A DNA stretch of 58,048 nt from Nocardia otitidiscaviarum NBRC 14405 (GCF_000308635.1 NZ_BAGD01000072.1:1-58048), one strand, 5' to 3'; shown: positions 1-8,396, counted from the stretch's first letter. The notes: generated by a model not told the origin, from the sequence alone. Numbers and translations are program-made.

Positions 1-334
1 GGGCCGGCTCGGGCGCGGGGGCCGGAGCGGGCTTCTCCTCGGCGGCCGGGGCCGCGGCTTCGGGGGTGGGCGCGGAAGCGGGTGCGGGAGCCTCGTTGGC
101 ATCACCGATCACACCGAGTTCGCCGCCGACCTCGACGACGTCGTCCTCCTGGGCGGAAATCTTGACCAGGGTGCCCGCGGCAGGCGACGGGATTTCGGTG
201 TCGACCTTGTCGGTGGAGACCTCGAGCAGCGGCTCGTCGACCTCGACCGTGTCTCCTTCCTGCTTCAGCCACCTGGTCACAGTGCCCTCGGTGACGCTCT
301 CACCAAGAGCCGGCATCTGGACGGAGAAGGCCAT
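1..334 (-). CDS. sucB: Dihydrolipoamide acyltransferase (E2 component), N-terminal part only
   Basis: This is the E2 acyltransferase of a 2-oxoacid dehydrogenase complex, which carries acyl groups on a lipoyl-lysine in the cytoplasm. The visible 111 residues form one lipoyl domain (residues 1-76) with the lipoylation motif STDKVDTEI, predicted modified lysine K43, followed by an Ala/Pro-rich swinging linker. The gene runs off the left edge, so the catalytic domain is not visible. The ATG at 334 is preceded by an AGAGGAG ribosome site. In mycobacteria the homologue (dlaT/sucB, Rv2215) lies close to pepB, as here. Whether the protein serves 2-oxoglutarate dehydrogenase, pyruvate dehydrogenase or both cannot be told from this fragment. 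Confidence 0.9.
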   Translation of the reverse strand, partial: MAFSVQMPALGESVTEGTVTRWLKQEGDTVEVDEPLLEVSTDKVDTEIPSPAAGTLVKISAQEDDVVEVGGELGVIGDANEAPAPASAPTPEAAAPAAEEKPAPAPAPEPA

Positions 335-873
335 GTCCGTTGACTCCTCTGACTGCTCGTCGGGTTAAACAGTTCGTTCTCTCGGCGGGTCTCCACCGCG
401 GGTCGCGGGGTCCCGTACAGCCACAGCCAATTCTGTGGCCCCGGAGATCCGTAGGTTGTTGTTCCGGATACCCATCCTTGCACTACCGCGCGTGCGGCGT
501 GTCACAGGGCGGTCGTTGCGTCCACCTCTCGGGACGGCCACCGCCGCCGTGAGCGGGCGCGGCGACGCGGCGAGCAGCGGTGATAGCCGATCGCGCGTGT
601 CACAACTCACCGCGCGCGAGCGCTGTGACCCGAGAATTCGGGTCGCCACTCTTCCCACCACCTGGGAATGTTCCCGACCTGCCCGACGCCGTGCGCTGGC
701 CCGCGGGCCACGAACTCGCCACCGCCGACTGCGGTCTCGAATCCGAGCACCGCTCGAGCTCCGGCTGTGTATTCGCTGTGGAGTCCGGGCGCGCCCGTCC
801 CCACCTGGTGTTTCGCTGGCAGTATCGAGGGTGGGAAGGAACGTTTCCCAGGCTCCGGAGAGGAGGTTGCCGG
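335..873. other. Intergenic region, no convincing gene
   Basis: These 539 bases separate the sucB start from the next small gene. Open frames cross it on both strands, but they are Arg/Pro-rich, lack ribosome sites and overlap one another, as expected of high-GC shadow frames. It presumably holds the sucB promoter on the minus strand and the promoter of the 874-1200 gene. I see no tRNA-like or strong hairpin structure. Confidence 0.5.
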
Positions 874-1200
874 ATGGGATTCCTGGATCGGCTCCGCGGT
901 GGTGCCGCCGGCGCGCGGGCGGCGGATATCGACTACCTGCGGGACTGGACGCGCACCCGTCGGGGTGTGGAGGCGTTCGTGGAACCGCGGACCACGGTGA
1001 CGGACGTGTCGGTGGCACTGGTGGCCCACGACGGCGAATGGACCCGCCGGGTGGTGGGTGAGCGTGGCGCGCACCGCTTGTCGGGTGAACTCGGCATCCC
1101 CGTCTACGACGTGCGCAAGGTCGGGTATCCGCAGCGCATGCGCGATTACGACGCCCGCCGCCGCATCGAACGGCGGCGCGCCATGCTCGCCGACGACTGA
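874..1200 (+). CDS. Conserved actinobacterial small protein, function unknown
   Basis: A 108-residue soluble, highly charged protein. The start is fixed by AGGAGG at 861-866, seven bases before the ATG; an open frame extends further upstream but is low in protein character. It has no signal peptide, membrane segment or recognisable catalytic motif. The tail is strongly basic (runs of Arg around residues 90-103). It lies between sucB and the thioredoxin-like gene and converges on the latter with a six-base gap. Homologues in related genomes are, as far as I recall, labelled only 'oxidoreductase' or hypothetical; nothing in the sequence supports an oxidoreductase fold, so no function is assigned. 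Confidence 0.75.
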   Translation: MGFLDRLRGGAAGARAADIDYLRDWTRTRRGVEAFVEPRTTVTDVSVALVAHDGEWTRRVVGERGAHRLSGELGIPVYDVRKVGYPQRMRDYDARRRIERRRAMLADD

Positions 1201-1206
1201 CCGGTG

Positions 1207-1689
1207 TCAGCGTGCCCGCAGGCCCGGCCAGCCGTACTGCGGCGGCCCGCCCGCGAGTCCGGCGCGGTGCGCGGCCGGGGCGGCCGCGGTCTCGGGGGTG
1301 GTGGCCTGTTGCTGCGCGGCCTGCTGCTGCCGGAGCTGTTCGGCCGCCTGCCGCCGGAACTCGTCCATATCCATCCACTGCACCTGCTGCACCACGTCTT
1401 CCAGCTGCGCGGCGGTCAGGTAGCCGGCGTGCTTGTAGACCGGCAGCCCCTCGCGGAAGGCCATGATGGTCGGGTAGCCGGTGAGTTCGGCCATGGCGGC
1501 CAGCGCCGGTTCGGTCTCCCCGTTGACGGTGGCGTGCACGATCTGCGGATGGGTCACCGAGGATGCGTCGTAGACGGGTGCGAAGCGCTTGCACCATCCG
1601 CACCAGTCGGCCCAGAAGTCCACCAGCACTATGTGATTGCTCGCCACCACCTGGCGGAAGTCCTGCTGGGTCAGCGCGCGTGTGGCCAT
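1207..1689 (-). CDS. Thioredoxin-family protein with WCGWC active site
   Basis: A 160-residue protein with a thioredoxin fold over residues 1-110. The redox pair is C30-G-W-C33 (WCGWC), a variant of the usual WCGPC, and the cis-proline is in the GYPTIMAF segment. There is no signal peptide, so it should act in the cytoplasm as a disulfide reductase or a more specific thiol carrier. The last 50 residues form a Gln/Ala-rich tail that is not part of the fold. The start ATG at 1689 has GGGAGG upstream. A Trp for Pro in the CxxC centre normally alters redox potential, so it may not be a general thioredoxin. Confidence 0.85.
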   Translation of the reverse strand: MATRALTQQDFRQVVASNHIVLVDFWADWCGWCKRFAPVYDASSVTHPQIVHATVNGETEPALAAMAELTGYPTIMAFREGLPVYKHAGYLTAAQLEDVVQQVQWMDMDEFRRQAAEQLRQQQAAQQQATTPETAAAPAAHRAGLAGGPPQYGWPGLRAR

Positions 1690-1792
1690 TGAGGTCCCTC
1701 CCGAACGGCCCGGACCGTGGAGCCGCCCGTCGACTGCATCGGTCCGGATTATTGCACGGCCGTAATCGGCCGTCCGACAGCCGGTTTGCCGT

Positions 1793-1824
1793 GCGCGGTG
1801 GGGCCGGTGCCGACCCCACCGCGC
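1793..1824 (-). terminator. Hairpin terminator downstream of pepA
   Basis: A perfect 11-base stem (GCGCGGTGGGG pairing with CCCCACCGCGC) closes a 10-base loop, starting nine bases past the pepA stop on the minus strand. There is no T-tract, which is common for actinobacterial hairpin terminators. Confidence 0.6.
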
Positions 1825-1832
1825 GGTCGCGG

Positions 1833-3335
1833 CTATTCCGCGGCGATGTCCTCGATGGTCGCGATGAGGGTGCGAACCGGGACGCCCGTGCCACCCTTCG
1901 GGGTGTAGCCGAACGGTCCGCCGGTGTTGTACGACGGCCCGGCGATATCGACGTGCGCCCACTGCAGCCCGTCCGTGACGAACTCCTTCAGGAAGAGCCC
2001 GGCCGAGAGCATGCCGCCCCAGCGGTGGTTGGTGACATTGGCCAGGTCCGCGATCTTGGAGTTGAGGTCGGCGCGCAGTTCCGCGGGCAGCGGCATGGGC
2101 CAACCGTTCTCGCCGACGCTCTGGGACAGGCGGGCCACCCGGTCCCGGAACTCCTCGGTTCCCATGATGCCCGGGGTGCGGGTGCCCAGGGCCACCATCT
2201 GCGCCCCGGTGAGGGTGGCGACGTCGATGAGGTAGTCCGGCTCGTCCTCACCGGCGCGCACCATGGCGTCGGCCAGGATGAGGCGACCCTCGGCATCGGT
2301 GTTGAGCACCTCGACGGTGGTGCCGCCGTACTGGGTGAGCACATCGCCCGGTCGCTGGGCGGTTGCCGAGGGCATGTTCTCGGCCATGGGCACGGTCGCG
2401 GTGACGGTGACCGGCAGGCTCAGCCGGGCGGCGAGCAGGGTGGTGGCGATGACCGCCGCCGCACCCGCCATGTCGGAGGTCATGTTCTCCATGTTCTGCG
2501 CGGGCTTGATGGAGATGCCGCCGGTGTCGAAGGTGATGCCCTTGCCGACCAGCGCGACCTTCTTGTCGCCGCCCGCGTAGGTGATGCGGATCAGCCGCGG
2601 CGGCCGCGAGGAGCCCTTGCCGACGCCGAGAATGCCACCGTATCCGCCGTCGGCGAGGGCCTGCTCGTCGAGGATCTCCACCTGGAGTCCGGCGGCCTTG
2701 GCCAATTCCGCGGCGCGGTCGGCGAATTCGGCGGGGAACAGGTCGTTGGGCGGGGTGTTGACGAAATCCCGTGCGGTGGCGACGGCTTCGGCCACGGCCT
2801 GGGCACGGAACAGCGCCTCCTCACCGAATCCCGGGTCGGGCACCAGGAATTCGACCCGCTTGACCGGGGTCTCCTCCGGCTTGGGCGCGGACTTCCCCTT
2901 GTACGGCGTGAAGGTGTACGCGCCCAGGTAGAAGCCCTCGGCCGCCGCGCCCAGATCCAGTCCGGACAGCGTGGTGACGGCGGTGTCGACCCCGCTCAGC
3001 GCCCGCCCGGCGACACCGGCCGATTTGCGGATCTGCTCCGCGTCGATCTTGTCGAGCGCGCCGAGCCCGACCGCGAGCACACTGTCCACGCCCAGTCCGG
3101 CGGGCGCGGGCACCCGGGTCAGTTCCTCGCCCTTGCCCTTGGCCCCGACCGCGGTCAGCGCGGTCAGCAGAGTCGCGCGCGTCTCGGCATCGAGTACGTC
3201 GCCGAACGCGTCCGCCGGGGCGATCGCGGGTCCGTCGTCGGAACTCGTGAGTCCGATGACGAGGACATCGGCCTCGCCGATGCTTACGGTGCGTACCAAT
3301 TCCGGTCCGAGCGAACGATCTGCAACAGCTGTCAT
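1833..3335 (-). CDS. pepA: Leucyl aminopeptidase, M17 family
   Basis: This is a cytoplasmic two-metal aminopeptidase that removes N-terminal residues from peptides. The 500-residue length is normal for the family: an N-terminal macro-like domain (about 1-180) and a C-terminal catalytic domain. The family signature NTDAEGRL, which includes metal ligands, is present, as are the VGKGITFDTGG and MKSDMAGAAAV-type segments (here MTSDMAGAAAV). The start is placed at the ATG at 3335, where family-like sequence begins; the frame is open upstream, but that stretch is low in protein character. It corresponds to mycobacterial pepB. Note that the usual K-S-D of the metal site reads T-S-D here, a conspicuous substitution. 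Confidence 0.93.
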   Translation of the reverse strand: MTAVADRSLGPELVRTVSIGEADVLVIGLTSSDDGPAIAPADAFGDVLDAETRATLLTALTAVGAKGKGEELTRVPAPAGLGVDSVLAVGLGALDKIDAEQIRKSAGVAGRALSGVDTAVTTLSGLDLGAAAEGFYLGAYTFTPYKGKSAPKPEETPVKRVEFLVPDPGFGEEALFRAQAVAEAVATARDFVNTPPNDLFPAEFADRAAELAKAAGLQVEILDEQALADGGYGGILGVGKGSSRPPRLIRITYAGGDKKVALVGKGITFDTGGISIKPAQNMENMTSDMAGAAAVIATTLLAARLSLPVTVTATVPMAENMPSATAQRPGDVLTQYGGTTVEVLNTDAEGRLILADAMVRAGEDEPDYLIDVATLTGAQMVALGTRTPGIMGTEEFRDRVARLSQSVGENGWPMPLPAELRADLNSKIADLANVTNHRWGGMLSAGLFLKEFVTDGLQWAHVDIAGPSYNTGGPFGYTPKGGTGVPVRTLIATIEDIAAE

Positions 3336-3408
3336 GGCTGCCACGTTACTGCGCCCGGTGCGGACCGGCGTCCCGGGCGCGACGGTAGCGGTTGCTGTCG
3401 AATTGCGG

Positions 3409-3570
3409 GTGGGTAACGTAACGCCTCGCATAGGACTTTTCGGGTCAGGCACCAACGCATCCCGCACCGTGTTGAGCGCCGCGGTGGTAGCGGCCGCGAT
3501 CGTGGCCGCCTTCGCGGTGGGCTTCCTGATCAACCGCTCCGACGAGCCGGCACCGGGTTCCGGCGGGTAG
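3409..3570 (+). CDS. Possible very small single-pass membrane protein
   Basis: An open frame of 53 codons with a GTG start would encode one hydrophobic helix (about residues 21-43, Ala/Val-rich, ending GFLINRS) and a short polar tail ending in GSGG. The hydrophobic run and charged flank look protein-like, but the ribosome site is weak, the frame is open far upstream through antisense pepA, and a second possible GTG lies at 3469. It may simply be high-GC chance. Confidence 0.25.
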   Translation: MGNVTPRIGLFGSGTNASRTVLSAAVVAAAIVAAFAVGFLINRSDEPAPGSGG

Positions 3571-3637
3571 TTCGGGGGACGCGGCACGGCATTATCGCCT
3601 GGTGCCGCGCTGCTCGGTATGCGACCGTGATCGGACC

Positions 3638-4201
3638 ATGAACGACAGGGACGTAGTGAAAGTGTCCAAGCGGCTGTCGAACTGGCTGCGGCATCACCCC
3701 GAGGCCATCGGCTTGGACCTGGACGCGGCGGGCTGGGTGCCCGTCGCGGCGCTGCTGCGACAGGCGGCCGCGCACGGAAAGGGTTTCACGCGCGCTCAGC
3801 TCGACCTCGTCGTCGAGCGGAACAACAAGCGGCGCTTCGAATTCGATGCGAGCGGCACTCGGATCCGGGCACGGCAGGGTCACTCCGTTCCGGTGGACCT
3901 CGGCTACGCCCCGGCCGCGCCGCCCGGGCGGCTCTACCACGGCACAGCCCGATCGAACCTCCCACTGATCCGGTCGCAGGGCCTGCTCCCCATGCGCCGC
4001 CATGCCGTGCACCTGTCCGCCGATCCGGACACCGCCCGCACCGTGGGCACACGGCACGGCAGCCCGGCCGTTCTCGCCGTGGCGGCGGCGGATATGCACC
4101 GCGACGGCCATGAGTTCTTCGTCACCGGCAATGGTGTCTGGCTGGTGGCCGAGGTCCCGCCCCGATACTTGGGCGTCGCGGACTCGACCGCGGTGTCCTA
4201 G
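3638..4201 (+). CDS. kptA: RNA 2'-phosphotransferase, Tpt1/KptA family
   Basis: KptA enzymes remove an internal RNA 2'-phosphate by transferring it to NAD+, giving ADP-ribose cyclic phosphate. The 187-residue protein has the family layout: N-terminal RNA-binding helices with RLSNWLRHHP, the RFEFDASGTRIRARQGHS segment holding the catalytic Arg-Arg/His region, then LYHGTA and HAVHLSAD of the ART-like NAD-binding lobe. The ATG at 3638 gives the usual N-terminus; a GTG at 3602 would add 12 residues including CSVC and is less likely. It converges on the TetR gene with a four-base overlap. No RNA ligase is seen nearby, so the substrate in this organism is unclear. Confidence 0.88.
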   Translation: MNDRDVVKVSKRLSNWLRHHPEAIGLDLDAAGWVPVAALLRQAAAHGKGFTRAQLDLVVERNNKRRFEFDASGTRIRARQGHSVPVDLGYAPAAPPGRLYHGTARSNLPLIRSQGLLPMRRHAVHLSADPDTARTVGTRHGSPAVLAVAAADMHRDGHEFFVTGNGVWLVAEVPPRYLGVADSTAVS

Positions 4202-5019
4202 CGGTTGGATGCCCCGCTGGGCGCGTGCTCGGTGGGGTAGTGGCGCGCGGCGATGCCTTCGAAGAGCAGTGCGAGGCAATCCCCGAGCAGCCGGTCCAGG
4301 TCCAGATCGAGGCCCCCGGCTTCGTTTTCGAAGTAGCGCACGAGCATCGGGTGGGATTCGGGGGTGACCATCTCCACTACGTCCTCGGCGGTGGTCTGCG
4401 GACCGAGTGGGGCGCGTTCGGAGGTGAGCAGCAGCGCCAGGCCCTGCACCAGGCCGGATACCGACAGGTAGACGGTGAGCATGCTCTCCCGCGTCATACC
4501 CGGCCGGTACAGGGCGGTGAAGGCGCGCTCCAGGGAGTCGAGCAGGGTCGGTCCCAGCGGCGGGCGGGTCTGTGCGAGCACCGGCAGCATCCAGGGGTGG
4601 CGGCGGTAGAGCTGCCATTCGCCGAGCGCCTCGTAGCCGAGCCCGTCCCGCCAGCCGGTGAGATCGGCTGGGGGCGGCGGGGTTTCGGCGAGCGTCAATT
4701 CCGCCATCTCCGCGAGCAGGGTGTCGCGGTCGGGGAAGTGGCGGTACAGGCTGGCGGTCGCCACGCCCAGTTCGGTGGCGAGACGGCGCATGGACAGCCC
4801 CTCCAGGCCCTCCCGATCGGCGAGCTCCACGGCCGCACGCACCACGGCGACGGTGGTGAGCCGTCGCGGTGGGCTGCGACGCGGTGGCGCGACCGGCCGC
4901 GACCGGGCCCGGTAGGCCCGCGCCTGACAGGACCGTGAGCAGTACCGGCGGCGGCGTCCGCGTGACGGATGCGTGATCGCCTCGCCGCACACCGCGCACT
5001 CTGGCGTCTCTGGTTTCAT
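4198..5019 (-). CDS. TetR-family repressor with N-terminal Cys4 zinc-finger-like motif
   Basis: A 273-residue transcription factor. Residues 1-35 contain C-x2-C-x15-C-x3-C with many arginines (CAVCGEA ... YCSRSCQAR), resembling a small zinc-binding ribbon. A classic TetR DNA-binding domain follows, with LSMRRLATELGVATASLYRHF as the helix-turn-helix (split here only for description), then a helical ligand-binding domain. The start is the ATG at 5019. It is divergent from the acetyltransferase at 5113, with 93 bases between, so that gene is its most likely target. The extra Cys4 segment is unusual; if it binds metal it may add a DNA contact or a redox input. Confidence 0.85.
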   Translation of the reverse strand: MKPETPECAVCGEAITHPSRGRRRRYCSRSCQARAYRARSRPVAPPRRSPPRRLTTVAVVRAAVELADREGLEGLSMRRLATELGVATASLYRHFPDRDTLLAEMAELTLAETPPPPADLTGWRDGLGYEALGEWQLYRRHPWMLPVLAQTRPPLGPTLLDSLERAFTALYRPGMTRESMLTVYLSVSGLVQGLALLLTSERAPLGPQTTAEDVVEMVTPESHPMLVRYFENEAGGLDLDLDRLLGDCLALLFEGIAARHYPTEHAPSGASNR

Positions 5020-5033
5020 CACGACATCCAGTG

Positions 5034-5050
5034 TGACGAAATTGTCGTAA
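5034..5050. promoter_or_regulatory. Candidate TetR operator in the divergent promoter
   Basis: An AT-richer, partly palindromic 17-mer (TGACGAAATTGTCGTAA, core ACGA-5-TCGT) lies 15 bases upstream of the TetR start and about 63 bases upstream of the acetyltransferase start. The symmetry is short and imperfect, so this is only a suggestion. Confidence 0.3.
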
Positions 5051-5112
5051 CCCCGTCGGCATCGCCATACCTTGGCCCTCGAAGACACCGTTCAGATCGG
5101 GAGGTTGCAGAG

Positions 5113-5742
5113 ATGGGTACGACGGAGATGGTGACGACGCCGACGGTCCGCCGCGCGGGCTTGGACGAGCTCGACCGGGTGGCCGCGGTCTTCGCCGAGG
5201 CGACCGCCGACGAGGTGGTGTTCAGCTGGATCATGGCGGGGCATCCGGAGATCTCCCGGCAGTTCCGCGCGCAGTACGCGCCGGAGATGATCGAGCGCAC
5301 CATGCGCGAGGACGAGGTGTGGGTCGCCGGGGCCGAGGACGATATCTGGGCGGTCTCGCTGTGGCAGACCGTCACCGGCCGGGAGCGCGTACAGCGCGAA
5401 GCCGAGCAGATGCGTGAGCTGTACGAACAGGCTCCGCTGCCGCCCTTCCGGCGTTTGCGGGCGCTGTCGGGTCTGCTGGAGCAGAGCCACCCGACCGAAT
5501 TCCCGCACCGCTATCTACAGGTCATCGTGACGCTGCCGCAGCACCGCGGCAAGGGCGCGGGGGCCGCCATCGTCACCGAGCGGGCCAAGGCGGCCTCCGA
5601 GGCGGGCATCCCCGCCTACCTGGAGGCCAGCACCGAACGCTCCTCGCGGCTGTACGCGCGCTGCGGGTTCGTCCTCGACGGCGACCTCATCGAATTGCCC
5701 GAGAACGGTCCCACCCTGCGGCCCATGTGGTTCCGCGGCTGA
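5113..5742 (+). CDS. GNAT-family N-acetyltransferase
   Basis: A 209-residue cytoplasmic acetyl-CoA-dependent acyltransferase. The acetyl-CoA-binding motif A is visible as VIVTLPQHRGKGAGAAIV (residues about 138-155), followed by AYLEASTERSSRLYARCGF typical of the GNAT C-terminal half. The start ATG at 5113 has GGGAGG at a good distance. It is divergently transcribed from the TetR gene, a layout common for self-contained resistance or detoxification pairs. The substrate cannot be told from the sequence. Confidence 0.88.
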   Translation: MGTTEMVTTPTVRRAGLDELDRVAAVFAEATADEVVFSWIMAGHPEISRQFRAQYAPEMIERTMREDEVWVAGAEDDIWAVSLWQTVTGRERVQREAEQMRELYEQAPLPPFRRLRALSGLLEQSHPTEFPHRYLQVIVTLPQHRGKGAGAAIVTERAKAASEAGIPAYLEASTERSSRLYARCGFVLDGDLIELPENGPTLRPMWFRG

Positions 5743-5788
5743 GATCGACGGTCGGCGGGCGCTCGCCAGCGGTCGGAACAGGCATCCG

Positions 5789-5809
5789 CCCCGGTCACCG
5801 CGACCGGGG
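5789..5809. terminator. Bidirectional hairpin terminator
   Basis: CCCCGGTC and GACCGGGG form a perfect eight-base stem with a five-base loop between the convergent acetyltransferase and hydrolase genes, 47 bases after the first and 11 bases after the second stop. Confidence 0.5.
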
Positions 5810-5819
5810 TCGGCTGCCT

Positions 5820-6491
5820 TCACACGGCGACAGCGGGCAGCCCCGGCACGCGTCGGGCAGGCATCGAGGTCCGGCGCACCGCGTCCTGGACGAATTCCAG
5901 AATCGCCTCGGTGACCGCGCGATATCCCGGCTCGTGCAGCAGATCGTGCCCGGCATCGAGGAATTCGCGCATCCGCGTACCCGGCCGCTGCGCGCACCAC
6001 CGCTTGATCGGCGCGATCGGAGCCCGCCGGTCGTCGGAGCCGTGCAGCACCAGCGTGGGAACGCGCGGGGCCGGAACATCCAGGATCGCGGCTCGTTCCG
6101 GCGATCCCAGCAGCACCACACCCGACACCGAATCGACCACGGCACCCTGGTCCTGCATGGCGATGAGCGCGGTACCGGCTCCGAGGGAATGCCCGACCAT
6201 GATCAGCGGTAGCTCGCGGTGTTCGGTTCGCGCCAGTGCGGTGAGCCGCACCGCATTGGCCGCGAGATCGTCGATGGGCGGCATGGCCTCGCTGTCGCCT
6301 TCGCTCAGGCCGTGTCCGATGTGGTCGATGCCCCACACGTCGACACCGGATCGATTGGCCGCGCGGCAGAACCGGTGGTAATCGGCGCTCTGCTGTCCGA
6401 GCCCGTGCAGCAGAACGACTACCGCCCTGGGGTTTTCGATCGGCCACCTCCGGTAATGCACCAGGCCGCTCACACCCTCGAAATAACGCAC
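5820..6491 (-). CDS. Alpha/beta hydrolase, monoacylglycerol-lipase-like
   Basis: A 223-residue serine hydrolase of the lysophospholipase/monoacylglycerol lipase type (Hydrolase_4-like). LLHGLGQQSADY gives the oxyanion region, GHSLG the nucleophile elbow (Ser around residue 98), LHGSDDRRAP the acid, and DAGHDLLHEP the catalytic His. No signal peptide is seen. The start is a GTG at 6491; no strong ribosome site is present, so the first few residues are uncertain. The natural ester is unknown. Confidence 0.85.
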   Translation of the reverse strand: MRYFEGVSGLVHYRRWPIENPRAVVVLLHGLGQQSADYHRFCRAANRSGVDVWGIDHIGHGLSEGDSEAMPPIDDLAANAVRLTALARTEHRELPLIMVGHSLGAGTALIAMQDQGAVVDSVSGVVLLGSPERAAILDVPAPRVPTLVLHGSDDRRAPIAPIKRWCAQRPGTRMREFLDAGHDLLHEPGYRAVTEAILEFVQDAVRRTSMPARRVPGLPAVAV

Positions 6492-6636
6492 CGAGGCATT
6501 GTGGCAGATCTGAGGTCGTCCTCATTTGTGTTCTGGCTCACGATAGAGCGCATGATGTTTCGACCCGCCGGTGTCGTAACCGGTCGCGGCGGGCCTGGGT
6601 AACTAGGCTGAACCGGATCGTCGCGGCGGTCATGGG

Positions 6637-7668
6637 ATGAAGGGTTTCGAACTGGTGGAGTTGCGCGGTGAGGTGGTGTCCGGGGAGCGTGCGCGCTCGG
6701 TGGGATTCGCCGAAGCCGACGGCTTCGACTGGGCGTGGCCCGACAAGAGCGGCCGTATCCTGCACTTCGAACGCCCGCAACGCATCTGGGAGCAGAACCC
6801 GGTACCGGGCCGCAGCCGCCCCTACGTGGTCGCCACCTTCAATCTGAAGGGCGGGGTGGGCAAGACGACCACCACCGCGGCGCTGGCGGAGATCCTGTCC
6901 GCCGAGTTCGGCAAGCGGGTGCTGCTCATCGACCTCGATCCGCAGCGCAATCTCACCACCATGATGGTCGGTGAACGCCGGGCGGCCGAACTGGATGCCG
7001 GTGCGGACACCTTGGCGGCGGTGTTCGGCGATGTGGTGGAGGGCTACCGCCCGCGCGACGCGGCCGGGCTGGTGCAGCCCCGCGTCTCCGCCATGCGCAC
7101 CGTCACCTCGGTGGACCTGCTGCCGTCCTCGTTGAAACTCATTGCGCTCCAGGACGATCTGACCCACGTCCGGGCGGTGGATCCGACCGCCGTACTGGCC
7201 GACTCGCTCAGCGGCGTGCTGTTCGACTACGACTACGTGCTGATCGACTGCCCGCCGAGTCTGGGCCTGGTCACCCAGAACGGCCTGCGCATCGCCGACG
7301 GCTACCTCATCCCGACCATTCCGGATTTCATGTCTACCTACGGAATTCCGGCGGTGCAGGCCAGAATCCGGCAGCTGTCGGCGCGGTGGGGCGCTCCCAT
7401 CGAGGAGTTGGGCGTGGTGGTCACCAAGTACCGCCGCTCCTCGGCCGTGCATCAGCGCATACTCGACGACCTGCGCCGGGACCGTAGTCTGCCGCGCCTG
7501 TTCCCGACGCGGATTCCGGAGTCGAATCAGATCGCGGCGGCCGCGGAATACCTCGACTTCGGCAGCCTGCGGCAGAAGTACGGGACCGGTGGACAGTTCC
7601 TGGCGTTGCGGGAGCTGACCGACGATTTCCTGTCCACCACCAGGATCAAGCTGGCGTGGGGGCGGTAG
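6637..7668 (+). CDS. ParA-family ATPase, orphan
   Basis: A 343-residue P-loop ATPase of the ParA/MinD group. After about 60 unusual N-terminal residues comes the deviant Walker A KGGVGKTT (residues 71-78), then LIDLDPQRN and LIDCPPSLG (Walker A' and B). Unlike plasmid or chromosomal parAB operons there is no ParB gene next to it, and no parS-like repeats are evident nearby. The N-terminal extension (WPDKSGRILHFERPQ) may take the place of the DNA-binding head of larger ParA proteins. A TAGGCT -10-like box lies at 6604-6609. The 3' end overlaps the convergent aztA gene by 23 bases. Confidence 0.88.
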   Translation: MKGFELVELRGEVVSGERARSVGFAEADGFDWAWPDKSGRILHFERPQRIWEQNPVPGRSRPYVVATFNLKGGVGKTTTTAALAEILSAEFGKRVLLIDLDPQRNLTTMMVGERRAAELDAGADTLAAVFGDVVEGYRPRDAAGLVQPRVSAMRTVTSVDLLPSSLKLIALQDDLTHVRAVDPTAVLADSLSGVLFDYDYVLIDCPPSLGLVTQNGLRIADGYLIPTIPDFMSTYGIPAVQARIRQLSARWGAPIEELGVVVTKYRRSSAVHQRILDDLRRDRSLPRLFPTRIPESNQIAAAAEYLDFGSLRQKYGTGGQFLALRELTDDFLSTTRIKLAWGR

Positions 7669-8362
7669 CGGGCGGTTCGGCAGCCGGGGCCGTCGCCAGC
7701 ACCCGTTCTGGCGCTCCGGAGTCGGCGAGTCCGCCGTCGCGCATCAGCAGGCAGTGATCCGCGCCGAGCGCCTCGGCGCGGTCGTGCGTGGCGTGCACGA
7801 CGGTGACCCCGGACGCGGCGGTTTCCCGGATCGTGCGCGAGATCTGTTGCTGTGCTTCGATATCCAATCCGACGGCAGGCTCGTCAAGCAGCAGTAGGTC
7901 CGCTTCCTGCGCCAGTGCCCGGGCGAGCAGCGCGCGCTGACGCTGACCGCCCGAGAGGTCGGTGAGCCGCCGCGCGGCGAGGTGGGCGATTCCCATCCGC
8001 TCCAGGCAGTCCGCCACGACGCGTCGGTCGTCGCGGGTGAGCCGCCGCCACGGTCCGCGATGTGCCCAGCGGCCCATGGCCACGGTCTCGCGCACCGTGA
8101 TCGGGAGGGTCGAGGGCACGCTGCCCTGCTGGACGACGAGCGCGGGTCGGCGGCCGCCGGTGCGTTCGGCGGTGCCCGCCGAGGGGGTGATCACTCCGGC
8201 CAGGACGCCGAGCAGGGTGGATTTCCCCGATCCGTTGTGCCCCACGAGCGCGGTCACCCGACCGGCCGGGATGTCGGCCGTGATCTCGTGCAGCACCGCT
8301 CGGGATCGATAACCGGCGGTTAGCCCTCGCAGCCGCACCGCCGCGGTGTCGCGATCGTTCAC
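7646..8362 (-). CDS. aztA: Zinc ABC transporter, ATP-binding protein AztA
   Basis: The 238-residue ATPase of a metal-uptake ABC transporter (AztABCD type), bound to the cytoplasmic face of AztB. The order of motifs is complete: Walker A GHNGSGKST, Q-loop VVQQGS, signature LSGGQRQR, Walker B LLLLDEPAVGLD and switch His in HATHD. The start is a GTG at 8362 with AGGTGA upstream. It is divergent from aztB, and a Zur-box-like palindrome sits between the two starts, so zinc-dependent co-repression of both directions is likely. Confidence 0.9.
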   Translation of the reverse strand: MNDRDTAAVRLRGLTAGYRSRAVLHEITADIPAGRVTALVGHNGSGKSTLLGVLAGVITPSAGTAERTGGRRPALVVQQGSVPSTLPITVRETVAMGRWAHRGPWRRLTRDDRRVVADCLERMGIAHLAARRLTDLSGGQRQRALLARALAQEADLLLLDEPAVGLDIEAQQQISRTIRETAASGVTVVHATHDRAEALGADHCLLMRDGGLADSGAPERVLATAPAAEPPATAPTPA

Positions 8363-8381
8363 TTCATCACCTAACTTGTAT

Positions 8382-8396
8382 TGAAAATCATTTCCA
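8382..8396. promoter_or_regulatory. Zur (zinc uptake repressor) box-like operator
   Basis: TGAAAAT-C-ATTTCCA is a near-perfect inverted repeat (six of seven positions pair) that matches the AT-rich TGAAAATnATTTTCA style of actinobacterial Zur/Fur-family sites. It lies in the 51-base gap between the divergent aztA and aztB starts, 20 bases from aztA and 17 bases from aztB, so a bound repressor would block both promoters. Confidence 0.75.

Noticed and set aside
365..1894. Long minus-strand open frame of 509 codons
   Set aside because: It is Arg/Pro-rich, antisense to the real gene at 874-1200 and overlaps the thioredoxin gene; a high-GC shadow.
1563..3416. 617-codon plus-strand frame opposite pepA
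   Set aside because: Exact mirror of the pepA gene in a shadow frame with Gly/Arg/Asp-rich, unrecognisable sequence.
6637..8362. ParA as part of a plasmid partition locus
   Set aside because: No ParB gene or parS-like repeats are adjacent and the N-terminus is atypical, so it is listed as an orphan ATPase.
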